From: Gloeopeniophorella convolvens
Taxonomy: Eukaryota > Basidiomycota > Agaricomycetes > Russulales
Length of the DNA: 64,000 nt
NCBI GenBank assembly: GCA_022496205.1
Contig: WTXD01000016.1
Span: 62,001-126,000, forward strand
Direction of reading: 5' to 3'
Part shown: piece by piece, positions 54,736 through 64,000 of the stretch
Numbering within the stretch: the stretch's first letter is position 1
Layout of the letters: each line of letters begins with the position of its first letter
Program-made: the position numbers and the translations under genes
Notes under the pieces: generated by a model
What the model was told of the DNA's origin: nothing
What the model saw: only the letters and a program-made list of their open reading frames with translations
The model's database searches: none

Positions 54736-57551
54736 CTACGCAGCCTTGCCCGAGTCCTCCTTCAAGCTCACGATCCGGTTCAGCACGAGGTAATCGCCCT
54801 GCCTCCGCCCCGCCTCCACATCCTCCGCCTCATCCAGGCACGCAACGCGCGCGTCCTTGTTGTCCAGCGCAAAGTACGCGACGCGCAGGCCCTGGAAGCG
54901 CACGCACTCGAACCCGACAAGCTGCGCGCTGGTCACAGCCGGCGTGTCGTCCCCCGCCCCGCGCCCGCCCGTCTCGTTCTCCTCGAGCGCGCGGGCCGTG
55001 CGCGCTGCGCCCTCGCGCTTGGCGTCTGCGTACGCGCGCTTCGCGAGCGCCCAGAAGCCCGCCTCGACGAGCGCGCCGCGCACCGTCTCGAGGCTGTCCG
55101 GGTCGACGTCCGCCTTGTAGTCCGGCTGCGCCGCGAGCGGGTTGTCGCTGCGGAAGAGGCGGTGGAAGACGCGCGTCTCGTCGACGCGCACGGGGCTCCC
55201 GCTCGGCGCGTGCTCCGCGACCCACTGGATGAACGCCTTGGGCTTCTTGGCGCCTTGCCGCTGCGCCGTCCTCAGGCGGCAGATCAGCTCCGTCACCTCG
55301 CCGGTTGCTGGGTCCGTCTTGTATGAGGTGCAGGTGATCGGGTGTGGTGCCTGGAAGAGGCCGACAGTCTTGCCGGGCGCGAGGCGGAAGTATCTGGCGA
55401 GTCCTCCAGGCGGAAGTCGTCCCGGTCGATATAGACAGTGCGCGTGAAGGGCAGCTTCGCGGTGCCCAGGGCCGGTGCTTTCGGATGCAGCGCCTTCTCG
55501 ACGAAGATGACGTAGTCCTCGGGCACGTTCTCGAGGGTCACCTTGAGCGGTTTGAGCACCATGAGCAGCCGCGGCGCGGTGTTCTCGAGATACGACCGGA
55601 CCGACTGATCGAATCTCGCAAGCTGGATATTGGAGGCTGCGGTCGAAACACCCAGCCCACCGACGAATGAAAGGATTGCGCCTGCAGGGACACCACGTCG
55701 CCGCAGCGCGATAAGAGTGTATAGCCGCGGGTCATCCCAGCCGAGGACGTAACCTTCGCGGACTAGGGCAAGGAGCTTGCGTTTTGAAGTGATCGTGCCC
55801 TGAAGCGCAAGGCGGCCGTATTCGGACTGGCGGGGCTTGTAGACCTCCAGCGCATCGCAGAGCCATTCATATGACTGGCGCGAGGCGATGAATTCAACAG
55901 TACATAGTGAATGCCTGCGCCGCGTTCAGTCAAACGTAACGAGGATATGGCTGTCGTCACCCACGAGATGTTCTCGAAACTATCAACCAGGCAGTGTGTG
56001 AAGTCGTATGTCGGGTAGATCTTCCACTTGTCGCCGGTCCGATGATGTGGGGCGAGGAGGACGCGATATGCGATCAGATCCCACATTTGCGGGTTCGGAT
56101 CGTCGAGGTCCTCCTTCATGCGGAGGATGGCCTCACCTGGCTGATACTTGCCAGTTTTCATGTTCTCGAACTCGCGCAGCGACTCCTCGACCGGCCGTGT
56201 GCGGTGCGCGCATGCCGTCCGCGCGCCACCATCGTCGCCGCCTCGATGAGCGTGGATCTCCTCTCCTGCACCGCAATGGTGAGAACGAGACCGCCGCGGG
56301 ATAGAGACAGCGACGAACCTGTACAATGGCACACATAGGCCTTATCCCGCCGTACGAGCTCGACGGCGAGCCCATACAGCTGGTCAAAGTAGTCGCTCGA
56401 GTACGTGATCTTCCACGGCTCGTACCCGAGCCACCGCACCATCTCAAGGATGCTCTCAAAGTACACCGCCTCCTCCGCCTCGGGGTTCGTGTCGTCGTAG
56501 CGCAGATAGCAGCGCCCGCCGTGGTGCGCGGCATACCCAAAGTTCACGAAGATCGCCTTGGAGTGCCCAATATGCAAGAAGCCGTTCGGCTCGGGCGGGA
56601 AACGCGTATAGACCCGCCCGCCCGTCGCGCGCAGATGCGCGTCGCGCAGTGCGGGGCGCAGCTGCGGGTTCCCGCCCGGCTTGTGCAGCCGCCCGAGGAA
56701 GCCCTCCGCAAAGACGCTCCGCGCGTCCGCGCCCGTGCTTGCCTCCGCCTCCGCCGCCTCGGGTGCTTTCGCCGCCTTGGGCTCCTTCGGCTCCTACCAC
56801 GCCTCCGTAAACCCACCGTACACGTAAGACGGCGAGAGGCACGCACCTTTCCCTTGGGCTTCGCCGCCTCCTTTGCGCCAAAGCGCGCCGTCAGCGCGGC
56901 CTCGACGGCGTTCTTGACCTCGAGCGGGTTCGCCCAGCGCAGCTCGGGCGATGTGCGCAGCGCAGCGATCGCCGCGCCCATGTTGTTCCACCCGGAGACG
57001 GCGGCGGACTGGACGTACTCCGTGACGGTGCGGGCGATACCCTCGGGCGAGATGCTGAAGCCTGCCTCCGTCGCGTGTGAGCGCGCAAGATCCGGGGCGC
57101 GGGTCACGCGAGGAGCAAGGACGCACCGACTCCGCACTCGCGGTCGAACGCCGCGTCGTCGACGGGTGGCGGGTTCGCCTCGAGATATTTCGCCGCCGCT
57201 AGCTCGGTATCAGCCCCAGAAAATCGCGCGCACAGATCAGCGTAGTGGCGCACCGCTGACTTGGTCCGTGCTCTTGAGGCGTTCGTCGATGATCGCACCG
57301 ACGACGTATCCGCGCGCGTCGTCGCCGATGCGCTGCGCCTGGACGGCAAGTGCGGCAACTAGTACTGCCTGGCGTTCGTCGATGCGCCCCGCAAGCTCGT
57401 GCTGCGCGATGAGCTCGCGGAGCGCGGCGGCGCTGCGTGCGCTCTTGGCTGCCTCCGCGGCCTTGGCCTGCGGGAGGCCGATCGACTTGAAAAGCTCGAT
57501 ATCTGCGGAAGTCTCCGGCGACAGTGGTGGTGCGCCTTTTGGCGGCGCCAT
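54736..57551 (-). CDS. GLN4: cytosolic glutaminyl-tRNA synthetase, with two apparent frame breaks
   Basis: Class I aminoacyl-tRNA synthetase that charges tRNA-Gln. Start [21 protein letters not shown]; the N-terminal eukaryotic domain continues to YLEANPPP and [15 protein letters not shown], then a Lys/Ala/Glu linker. The catalytic core has [20 protein letters not shown] (HIGH motif), [62 protein letters not shown] and SKRKLLALV (KMSKS equivalent) with [10 protein letters not shown]. The C-terminal beta-barrel region ends [12 protein letters not shown]. Two breaks: at about 55391-55393 a base is missing ([12 protein letters not shown]), and near 57250-57270 the frame changes before [11 protein letters not shown]. 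Both lie in coding sequence of an essential gene, so assembly error is the preferred explanation. An intron donor at CTC/gtgggt joins ENIS to HSLCTVEF. Confidence 0.9.
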
Positions 57552-57830
57552 CCTGTTAAATTCTAGTGTAGATAATAAGTTGGAGACTGTGCAGTGAGTC
57601 GAAGTGATAAATTGGAGATCTCGAGTCAGCGCCCAAATCTGGCCCAAACACGGACAAACCCGGCCCGCCGCTAGATAACGAGCTCATGATTAGATAAGAT
57701 GCGGTTGTGATATACGATACACTGGCGATGATGTACGCGAGTTAGTATCTACAAGCATGAGTATAGAAGTGCCGCGAGCGATAGTGAAACTGTCGTAACG
57801 GAATATTGATACTCCAACCGTGCTCCAATC

Positions 57831-59796
57831 CTACAGTCCCGAACCATTCGCGCGTCTGCCGGGGTCGTCTGGGTCGGCTTCTGCCTGGGTGTCCACTTCT
57901 GCCGTGAAGCCCGCGCGATGCACTACGACATCGCCAGCGCGCCCGTAAAGCTTGCGCTGCACCTTCTTCGTCCAGAAGCGTGGCTCGTGCGACTCGATCT
58001 CCAGTTTACGCGTCCTGAGCTTGCCGACGGCACCCGGGAGATCATCATCGAGGAAGGAGAGCGTTAGCGTCTTGATCACGTCCATAATTGGGCGCGCTGT
58101 GGAGTCCCGTACGGGCATGGGGAGCATCACAGGGAAGTCGGAGAAAGAGACGTGGCGTGAGCCGACTGTGGAAGAGGCACGCAGCGCAAGCTCGGGTATC
58201 AGTGCTGACTTCTCGCTGGACGCACAAAAGACACTCACCGATAGTGAAGAGGCTGCTCCCAGGCCAGGTAGGTACGACGTCCTCGATGCGTTTGAAGTGA
58301 TCCTTCCACAACGTGAAACCCTCCGCGTTGATGATCATCAACTTGGGGTGCTGTAACGGCGTCTCCTGATCTGCGAATGGCTCAGGCCCCGGTGCGGGCA
58401 GCGGCTCCAGCCAGGGGTCAAGCGCTACGCCGTGGGACACTGGTATACGTAACGCGGCCTCCTCTGGCGGAGGATTCGATAAGATGGAGAACTGCCAAAG
58501 ATAATCAGTCCGATCGAGTGGCAGACCATCAGAAACGCCACCACTCACGACAGTCGCGCCTCCGAACGAATGCCCCACAAGCGAAACATTCTTATCGCAT
58601 TCCACCCAGTTACCACCCCAGGACGCCCAGTCCAGCGGCGACTCGTCCACTGTCTGTAGATCTCCATTCTCTCCTGTCTGTACTAGCTTCCGGAACGCGG
58701 TATATGCTAAGTGGACTTCACGTCTCCGAAGCTCTAGTTGCTCCGCGCGAAGTGTCAATCGCGAGTCTTGGAAGGTATGGACATCTTGCTTCTTGTCCCA
58801 ACTGAAGGCGGAAAGTGTCAGTTGTGGCGGGTGCCTCTAGTGGGTGACGTACATCACTTGATCTGGGCTAATATACAGCTGTGAATATCGTTTTCCGGTC
58901 TTCTGAGACCTAGGTCTGCAAATAGGACCCGTGCCGTCTCGATGCTCTAGGGCAATTACAACCCTTCCAGATGATGCGAGGTGAGTGCATAATTGGCTAC
59001 AGGACAAACTTAATGTCTCTTGGACACGCGGGATGGATTTGAATACGTACCTATAGGTTGTTCGACCGCCACCCAGCCCGTGAGAGAAGATAACCAACGG
59101 CCACGGGGGTTGGCGTTGGGGCGCGGGCTGCTCACCCAGGAGAGGTGTAGTCGCATCCACCTGTCGCTCGTTTTTACGGAGAGGCGGTGCATTCAAGAAT
59201 GCTGGGATCTAGAGGCTAAATTCAATACAAAATTAACAAATCACATGTAATACATAATGTTTTACCTTTAAGTGCGAACCGAAGAAGAGCACGGCTGGCC
59301 ACAAAATGAAGGACGACATCCCTGTAAACAAATTGTCGGTCAACACACCGCTCCCTATTGCTACCGAGCCTCCAAGACCGACAGACCTGTAAAGTGAGAG
59401 TAGCCCCGGACAGACTCTCTTAGAGACCTGGCAGCGAACGATCAGTCGCCATAGGGGTCATCAAGAGGAGTATATGTGAGCCGAGCTGAATTTACATAGG
59501 AGGATGTTTTGCGAACGCGACTCGCAACCTCTCCTGATGGACCAAGGATGCAAGAGATGTGCGACGAACCTCGGGAACCAATGAAGCCATTTCTTGTGAG
59601 ACTTTGCGACGTTTGGCGACACAGGGTAATACACCGTAAACGAAACTTCTTCCAACTGCAGCGCTGGCGCAGTCTGCCCCGTCTCTGCGCGGACCGCTGC
59701 AGTCCCAACGACGCGCGTCGGGCGCACCGGCAACGCGAATGTCGTCGCGCCGACAGTGTGGGGGCCCGCAGGGTTTTCAAGCAACATGCTGACCAC
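57831..59796 (-). CDS. PAF-acetylhydrolase isoform II-like serine hydrolase
   Basis: Starts MVSMLLENPAGPHTVGATTFALP at 59796. After several short exons, WPLVIFSHGLGGGRTTY is the family SHGLG oxyanion motif, then SGRVVIALEHRDGTGP. The joined IWDKKQDVHTF leads to the nucleophile elbow VSLVGHSFGGATVV. The acid lies in GVALDPWLEPL, followed by PKLMIINAEGFTLW. After an intron, GSRHVSFSDFPVMLP carries the catalytic His. All three catalytic sites match the PAF-AH type II plan. These enzymes cleave short or oxidised acyl chains from phospholipids. Stop at 57831-57833; no frame break was found in the parts I joined. The N-terminus may contain a membrane stretch (FILWPAVLFFG). Confidence 0.82.
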
Positions 59797-61229
59797 TGGT
59801 AGGGGATAGACCGGGGTACTTGGTGGTGCGAGGGCTGCAAATGGGCTATTGCTAGGGTGTGTGCGCTGTAGGGTTCACGATGCCGGTTGTAGTTCGATGA
59901 CGCACTTGGCTTCTGCTTCTCACCTTCCGTCATGATGACATAATTCCACGTGCTTCGGACCTCAATCGGTCCGTGACGGAGTGGGGCGGCCCGGGAATTT
60001 CTCACATGCTTATTGCTTTTTCCTCGGCCTGCCTCGACCTTCGCGTATCTTACCCCGAGCGCCCACCTGCAAGCTGCAATGAAACAGTTTACCGCATCCT
60101 CGCATCCCTTTGTTCTCGTTTGATTCAAGTTCAGGGCACATCGCACCCAAATATCTTCCAGACTTTACTGACTCATGATATTTCTGATTGAATACCGCCC
60201 ACAACGTCAAGCCTCACGCAGGCCTACACTCAGTCCCGCCTCGGAACTCTCGCTCTTACCCATCGGGTGATTACTTATTATTGCGAAGCAGCTCGATGGC
60301 GCCCATTTCGTCTGTGCCCGCGCCATATTTCTTTGCTCTGACATGTGCGAAGACGACGAGGAAACGCCGCAGTAATGTCGTCGTCCGCGCTGTCTCCGCG
60401 ACCTGCAACGTTGGACACCATATCAGATCGGGAAGGCGACCATCGCGCCCGACGGAACTCTGCGCGTTGCCCCGATACGCAAAAAGTGCGGGGGTTAGTC
60501 ACTTACCCCAGTGCTTCTAGGGTGCCTTAGTCCCACCCTGGGCGCGCGCGCTTGATGGCCCCGGGCGCTGGTGCGTGCGGGGTAATCCTATTTTCATTTT
60601 CCATCTGCGCATCGGTCGCGTAGAATTATCGAGGGATGCACGCGTGGAGGCTAACTTCAAAGGTCTGCACTAGTTTCCCTTGCGCATAACAGCCCGCTGG
60701 GGTTTAGATTTGAAGCTAGACGAGCTACGGTGTACCTATGTCGGCCACCCTGCCATGGTTGGGCACTTCCGGAACGAGGTCGTCAACCGCGCAGGGTGCG
60801 CTAACGTTTAGTTGCCATCGGACTCGAATAATTAGCGACTTCAGGGAGTGAGCTCGGAGGGATCAGGCTTAATTGCAACCAAAGACGTGGTGCATTAATG
60901 CGAGCGTGTGAGGCGCAGAGTAAGGACGGGCGCAGTATACAAAGGCAGCGCGTCTGAGGTAGGGTAACGTAGCGGGTCTCGGAAAGGTAGAGAGGGTTGA
61001 GAGGGAGAGACAGGAGATAGAGAGCGTGCGCGCTCCGCACACGCGGCCAAGATGGTACAAACGGAGTAGCAAGGCTGCGACACCGCCCCCGCCCACACGG
61101 CGGCTGCTAGATATCCAGATAGATCAGCTTTGATACATATACTGTTACATGCGCGTGGTGAGGCGGCGGTATAGTCATAGGAGGCGGGGAGCGCGGGTAA
61201 GGTGGGTACAATCAGGCGGGGAATGGCGC
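59797..61229. other. long gene-poor stretch
   Basis: It lies between the starts or ends of two minus-strand genes. Frames here are short and lack protein-like patterns. A purine-rich stretch (AGAGAG around 60970-61020) and polypyrimidine complements are the only composition features. I cannot support a gene. Confidence 0.4.
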
Positions 61230-63399
61230 TCATACACCGATGGACCTGAGCTGGAACGGCGCTGAGGTGCGGTCGGACGATGGCCCAGATGCAGACACGT
61301 CGTCATCGATGTCGTACTGCACCGTCTTCTCGACCGTGATGTGGAGCTGCAGCGGGGACACGGGTGTCACCTCACGCCTCGCAGGCAAAGGGGAGAGCGA
61401 GCGTACCCCTTTGGACTCGCCAATGCCAGCGAACTCGACGCTAGTCTCGTTCTGCAGCTCGGGATCAGCGAACGTGTATCTCGCGTGAGTCAGTGCTCGA
61501 ACGTACGTGGTGCTGCCGACTGCGGTTCTGGCGGTTAAACGAGTCTGGGAAGAGCACAGGCATCGGGTGGTCCGCCTCCTTTGATGGTGCGGCCCGCCCA
61601 CGCAAGAACTGTCGCGTGTTCAACCTGTAGGGACCATCCAAAATCATTCTATGCGACTCGGAGCTGTAAATGGCGGAGACTCACGTTGCGAGAAGTGAGT
61701 TTGCGTACACTGAGATACATGGGGTTAGGCTTCCGTCATAATCGGAGACCGCAGATTAGGCAAGACCAACTTACTTTTGCTGATTGCGAAATGGAGCGCC
61801 ATAAAGATTAGGTTTCTAGGCATAGTGAGCCACTATCGGAATGAGATGTGGGTCATGATCAGACAGAAACTAAGTGGCTTGAACTTACACAAATCATTGC
61901 AACGATTGTAGAAACGCTGTCGCAGCACGAGTTTGAGCGACCCGAAACATAGAAACACCGAAGGAAACTTACCAAGTGAACGCGCCGTTGTTGACAGTGT
62001 AGACGATGATCGCATCGATTACTTCATCCATTCTGAACAGCCAGATGTGTCAGGATGACGGTCTGCAGAGTGGCTGTCGAACGCTTACGTTCCAAAGCCC
62101 TGACGGCTCGTTTGCAAATAGAAACACATCCCGAACGTGATCAACACGTCGATGACAGACGACAACGCCAAACCAAGCGTGAACACAGACTACACAAACA
62201 TGAGACTGGTATCGAGGTACAAAGACGGGACAGACGTACTCTGTATTTGGCTGTGAATTCGGGGAAGTTCTGGAGGCGGGCCCTGCAGATCAGCGATCAT
62301 CGATCAGTAATTAGCAACGACCATCAGTACAGCTCCAAGCTCACAGTTCGACAGTTGTGACTGCATCCAGCAGATCGAATGGTCAGACAGCGTGAATTTG
62401 CGAATGTGAGCATAGCATACCAAGACCCGAGGCTGTTGACAGATGCATGAGCATGATCGGTGCCACAGAGGAGCTGATGGCTCACCTAGACGCCCGATTG
62501 CCAAGAAGACCTGGAATTTGAAGTTCAGTAAAGATCATTGCGCGCTCAAACTAGGGGTTTCACCAGAGGTCCAGCTATGAACCAGTTATTTTTGCTCACT
62601 GCAGATCGGTGTCAGAACGAGTAGCATGGAAGACAGGTGGCACTCACGTCGCAATAATCTTCGTGAGAAGAAGCTGAAGCGGCGCGTCAACCATCCAGTT
62701 GTCCATGTTCGCATGCTTTGCGCCCACTCACAGGTGATTGATAAGCGTTACATGTGCCTGCAGGGAGAATTAAGCCGCCCCTTCGACTCCGGTAACAAGT
62801 AACCGACATACCGTAAACGCGATGCTGAGCTATTTGTCAGGGGGTCAGAGAGGGGCGGCGCAATCACGATCTGAGTCAAGGCACCCACAGCAATGGTGCT
62901 GCATAACAAGGTGGATCAGTGGGTCTCGCGCGGACACGGGGCGGGTATGATGAGGTACGCACATCGGTACATCCGCCTTGATCTCTACATTCCCAAAATT
63001 TGCGATGAGGTACCTCCAAGTAGAGGTACAGATGAGGACAGTGTGGCCAATATCCAACGCCCTGCAATTCCAAAAGCAGCACTCAGCGAACCGATGAGTC
63101 CACGTCCGATTTGGGCCTTACCACACCAGTGCGACCTGTCGGCGAACGTGAGTAAGTCGGGTGGTCATGCGCTCGCTGGTGGGCGCTACGCACGACGAGT
63201 TTGTTGGCCAAGCGGTCATTGGGGTATAACCGATAATAAAGGAATGTTTGGACGTTCACGACCCCCGATAGGCTGCAAGGTCGTAGTCAGCGATGATCAG
63301 CGGCAGCAGCAAGAGTGTGCGCGCAACGCACGCTACAGCCACCAAGCATCCAATAAGGATGGCTCCGAGTGTGTCCCTGACGTCGACGACTGCGGGCAT
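61230..63399 (-). CDS. DUF6534 multi-pass membrane protein
   Basis: Many small exons. Start MPAVVDVRDTLGAILIGCLVA, joined to LSGVVNVQTFLYYRLYPND, LANKLV, VALVW, ALDIGHTVLICTSTWRYLIANFGN, SIAVGALTQIVIAP and later MDEVIDAIIVYTVNNGAFT. The C-terminal domain runs [33 protein letters not shown]. This is the pattern of basidiomycete DUF6534 proteins: an N-terminal DTLGALLIG helix, a YPND motif and a C-terminal [12 protein letters not shown] motif with a polar tail. The function of this family is unknown; a sensory or seven-helix role is only suspected. The tail is cytosolic-looking and ends RSIGV with the stop at 61230-61232. Internal exon limits between 62000 and 62800 are uncertain. Confidence 0.75.
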
Positions 63400-64000
63400 G
63401 TTGGGCAGGTTCCGGTGGGGGGAGGAGAACAGGGCACCTCGGAATGCGGGGAAGCGTTAATAAAAGCACTTGCCATGGGAGCATTGGCTAGTCTGCCTTT
63501 TGACATGGTTCGCGAGCGCTTGGAGGAAGTGCCGGTGGTGGCCCAATGTGAGTGTCAATCTCACGCGCGCCGTTCTCCCGAAACCGGTTCCGATCGAGCT
63601 AATCAGTCAAATTACTTAATCAGGTTTATTCGTCCCGGCGAATTTTTGGTTGGACCCCAGAAGACTTGGAGAGCGGGTTTCAGCTTCGGACTCTTGGCTC
63701 CAGCAGGCTCTGGCTTGCCTCAGCGCTCCGTTGGATATTTATGGGACTGCTGTGGCTGACAGCCATACGACACAGAAGTCGCGAAGGCCCTGGTGCTCGT
63801 CGGTGTTGTCACAGGGATACCGGTCAGCTGCGCTGCATAGACGATCCTGCTGTACAGTAGACTCAGGTCAACAGGCAATCCGTACCTCGCAATGACTCAT
63901 GTGCGCCCTCGGCGCCGAATATAAACGCCCAATCTCGAGTGGCACGTACTGATTTGGCCATTAGACAGACATGCATCAGGAACACGACATGTCGACGAGA
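63400..64000. other. upstream region of the DUF6534 gene; right edge
   Basis: No frame that I can tie to a family. A plus-strand open frame runs through 62893-63759 but overlaps DUF6534 exons and has no protein-like features. The right end may hold part of another gene. Confidence 0.35.

Noticed and set aside
60895..61233. 112-codon minus-strand frame near the DUF6534 3' end
   Set aside because: Low-complexity Pro/Ser/Ala composition, no conserved pattern, and no splice connection to a neighbour.
62893..63759. 288-codon plus-strand open frame at the right edge
   Set aside because: It overlaps several DUF6534 exons on the opposite strand and is a shadow of them; no motif supports it.

Overview
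The window is nuclear DNA of a filamentous basidiomycete, most likely an agaricomycete. The genes are dense and split by many short (about 45-70 nt) GT-AG introns with CTGAC/CTAAC-like branch sites. Fungus-typical families are present: a DUF6534 membrane protein, F-box genes in multiple copies, ATG22, PIG-B/GPI10 and a fungal GPP-type phosphatase. Species assignment is inference; no ribosomal or mitochondrial marker is present.

Layout. (1) 1-1779: 3' end of an unidentified gene, then DID2/VPS46 (ESCRT-III). (2) 2.2-17.8 kb: a tandem cluster of alpha/beta-hydrolase (HSL/sterol-deacetylase-like) paralogs, all on the minus strand. It holds two older pseudogenes (A, B), one intact divergent copy (C) and three two-gene units (I-H, G-F, E-D). 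In each unit the upstream 'type I' gene is broken and the downstream 'type H' gene is kept or nearly so. (3) 18.3-21.9 kb: housekeeping island with GPI10 (GPI mannosyltransferase) and a GPP-like glycerol-3-phosphate phosphatase. (4) 21.8-27.1 kb: a fourth hydrolase unit (K-J) in inverted orientation, inserted between the phosphatase and a Bin3-type RNA methyltransferase and bracketed by about 350-bp direct repeats of that junction. (5) 28.5-49.2 kb: an array of F-box genes and relics interleaved with seven paralogs of a two-exon gene. These paralogs encode a CHORD-like Cys/His cluster, an acidic stretch and a basic C-terminus. Fragments of the 3' end of ATG22 recur between the copies. (6) 49.7-63.4 kb: ordinary single-copy genes on the minus strand: ATG22, an alpha/beta hydrolase, glutaminyl-tRNA synthetase, a PAF-acetylhydrolase-like enzyme and a DUF6534 protein.

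The main biology is local gene amplification. The hydrolase cluster probably works on ester or acetyl groups of lipids or secondary metabolites (inference from family). The F-box/CHORD-like array looks like a composite duplication unit whose likely source is the intact ATG22-adjacent copy at 47.9-49.2 kb. Several single-base frame breaks, including two conserved genes expected to be essential (DID2 and glutaminyl-tRNA synthetase), suggest that some 'pseudogenes' here may be assembly indel errors. All coordinates, splice sites and alignments were worked out by eye; no database search was run.
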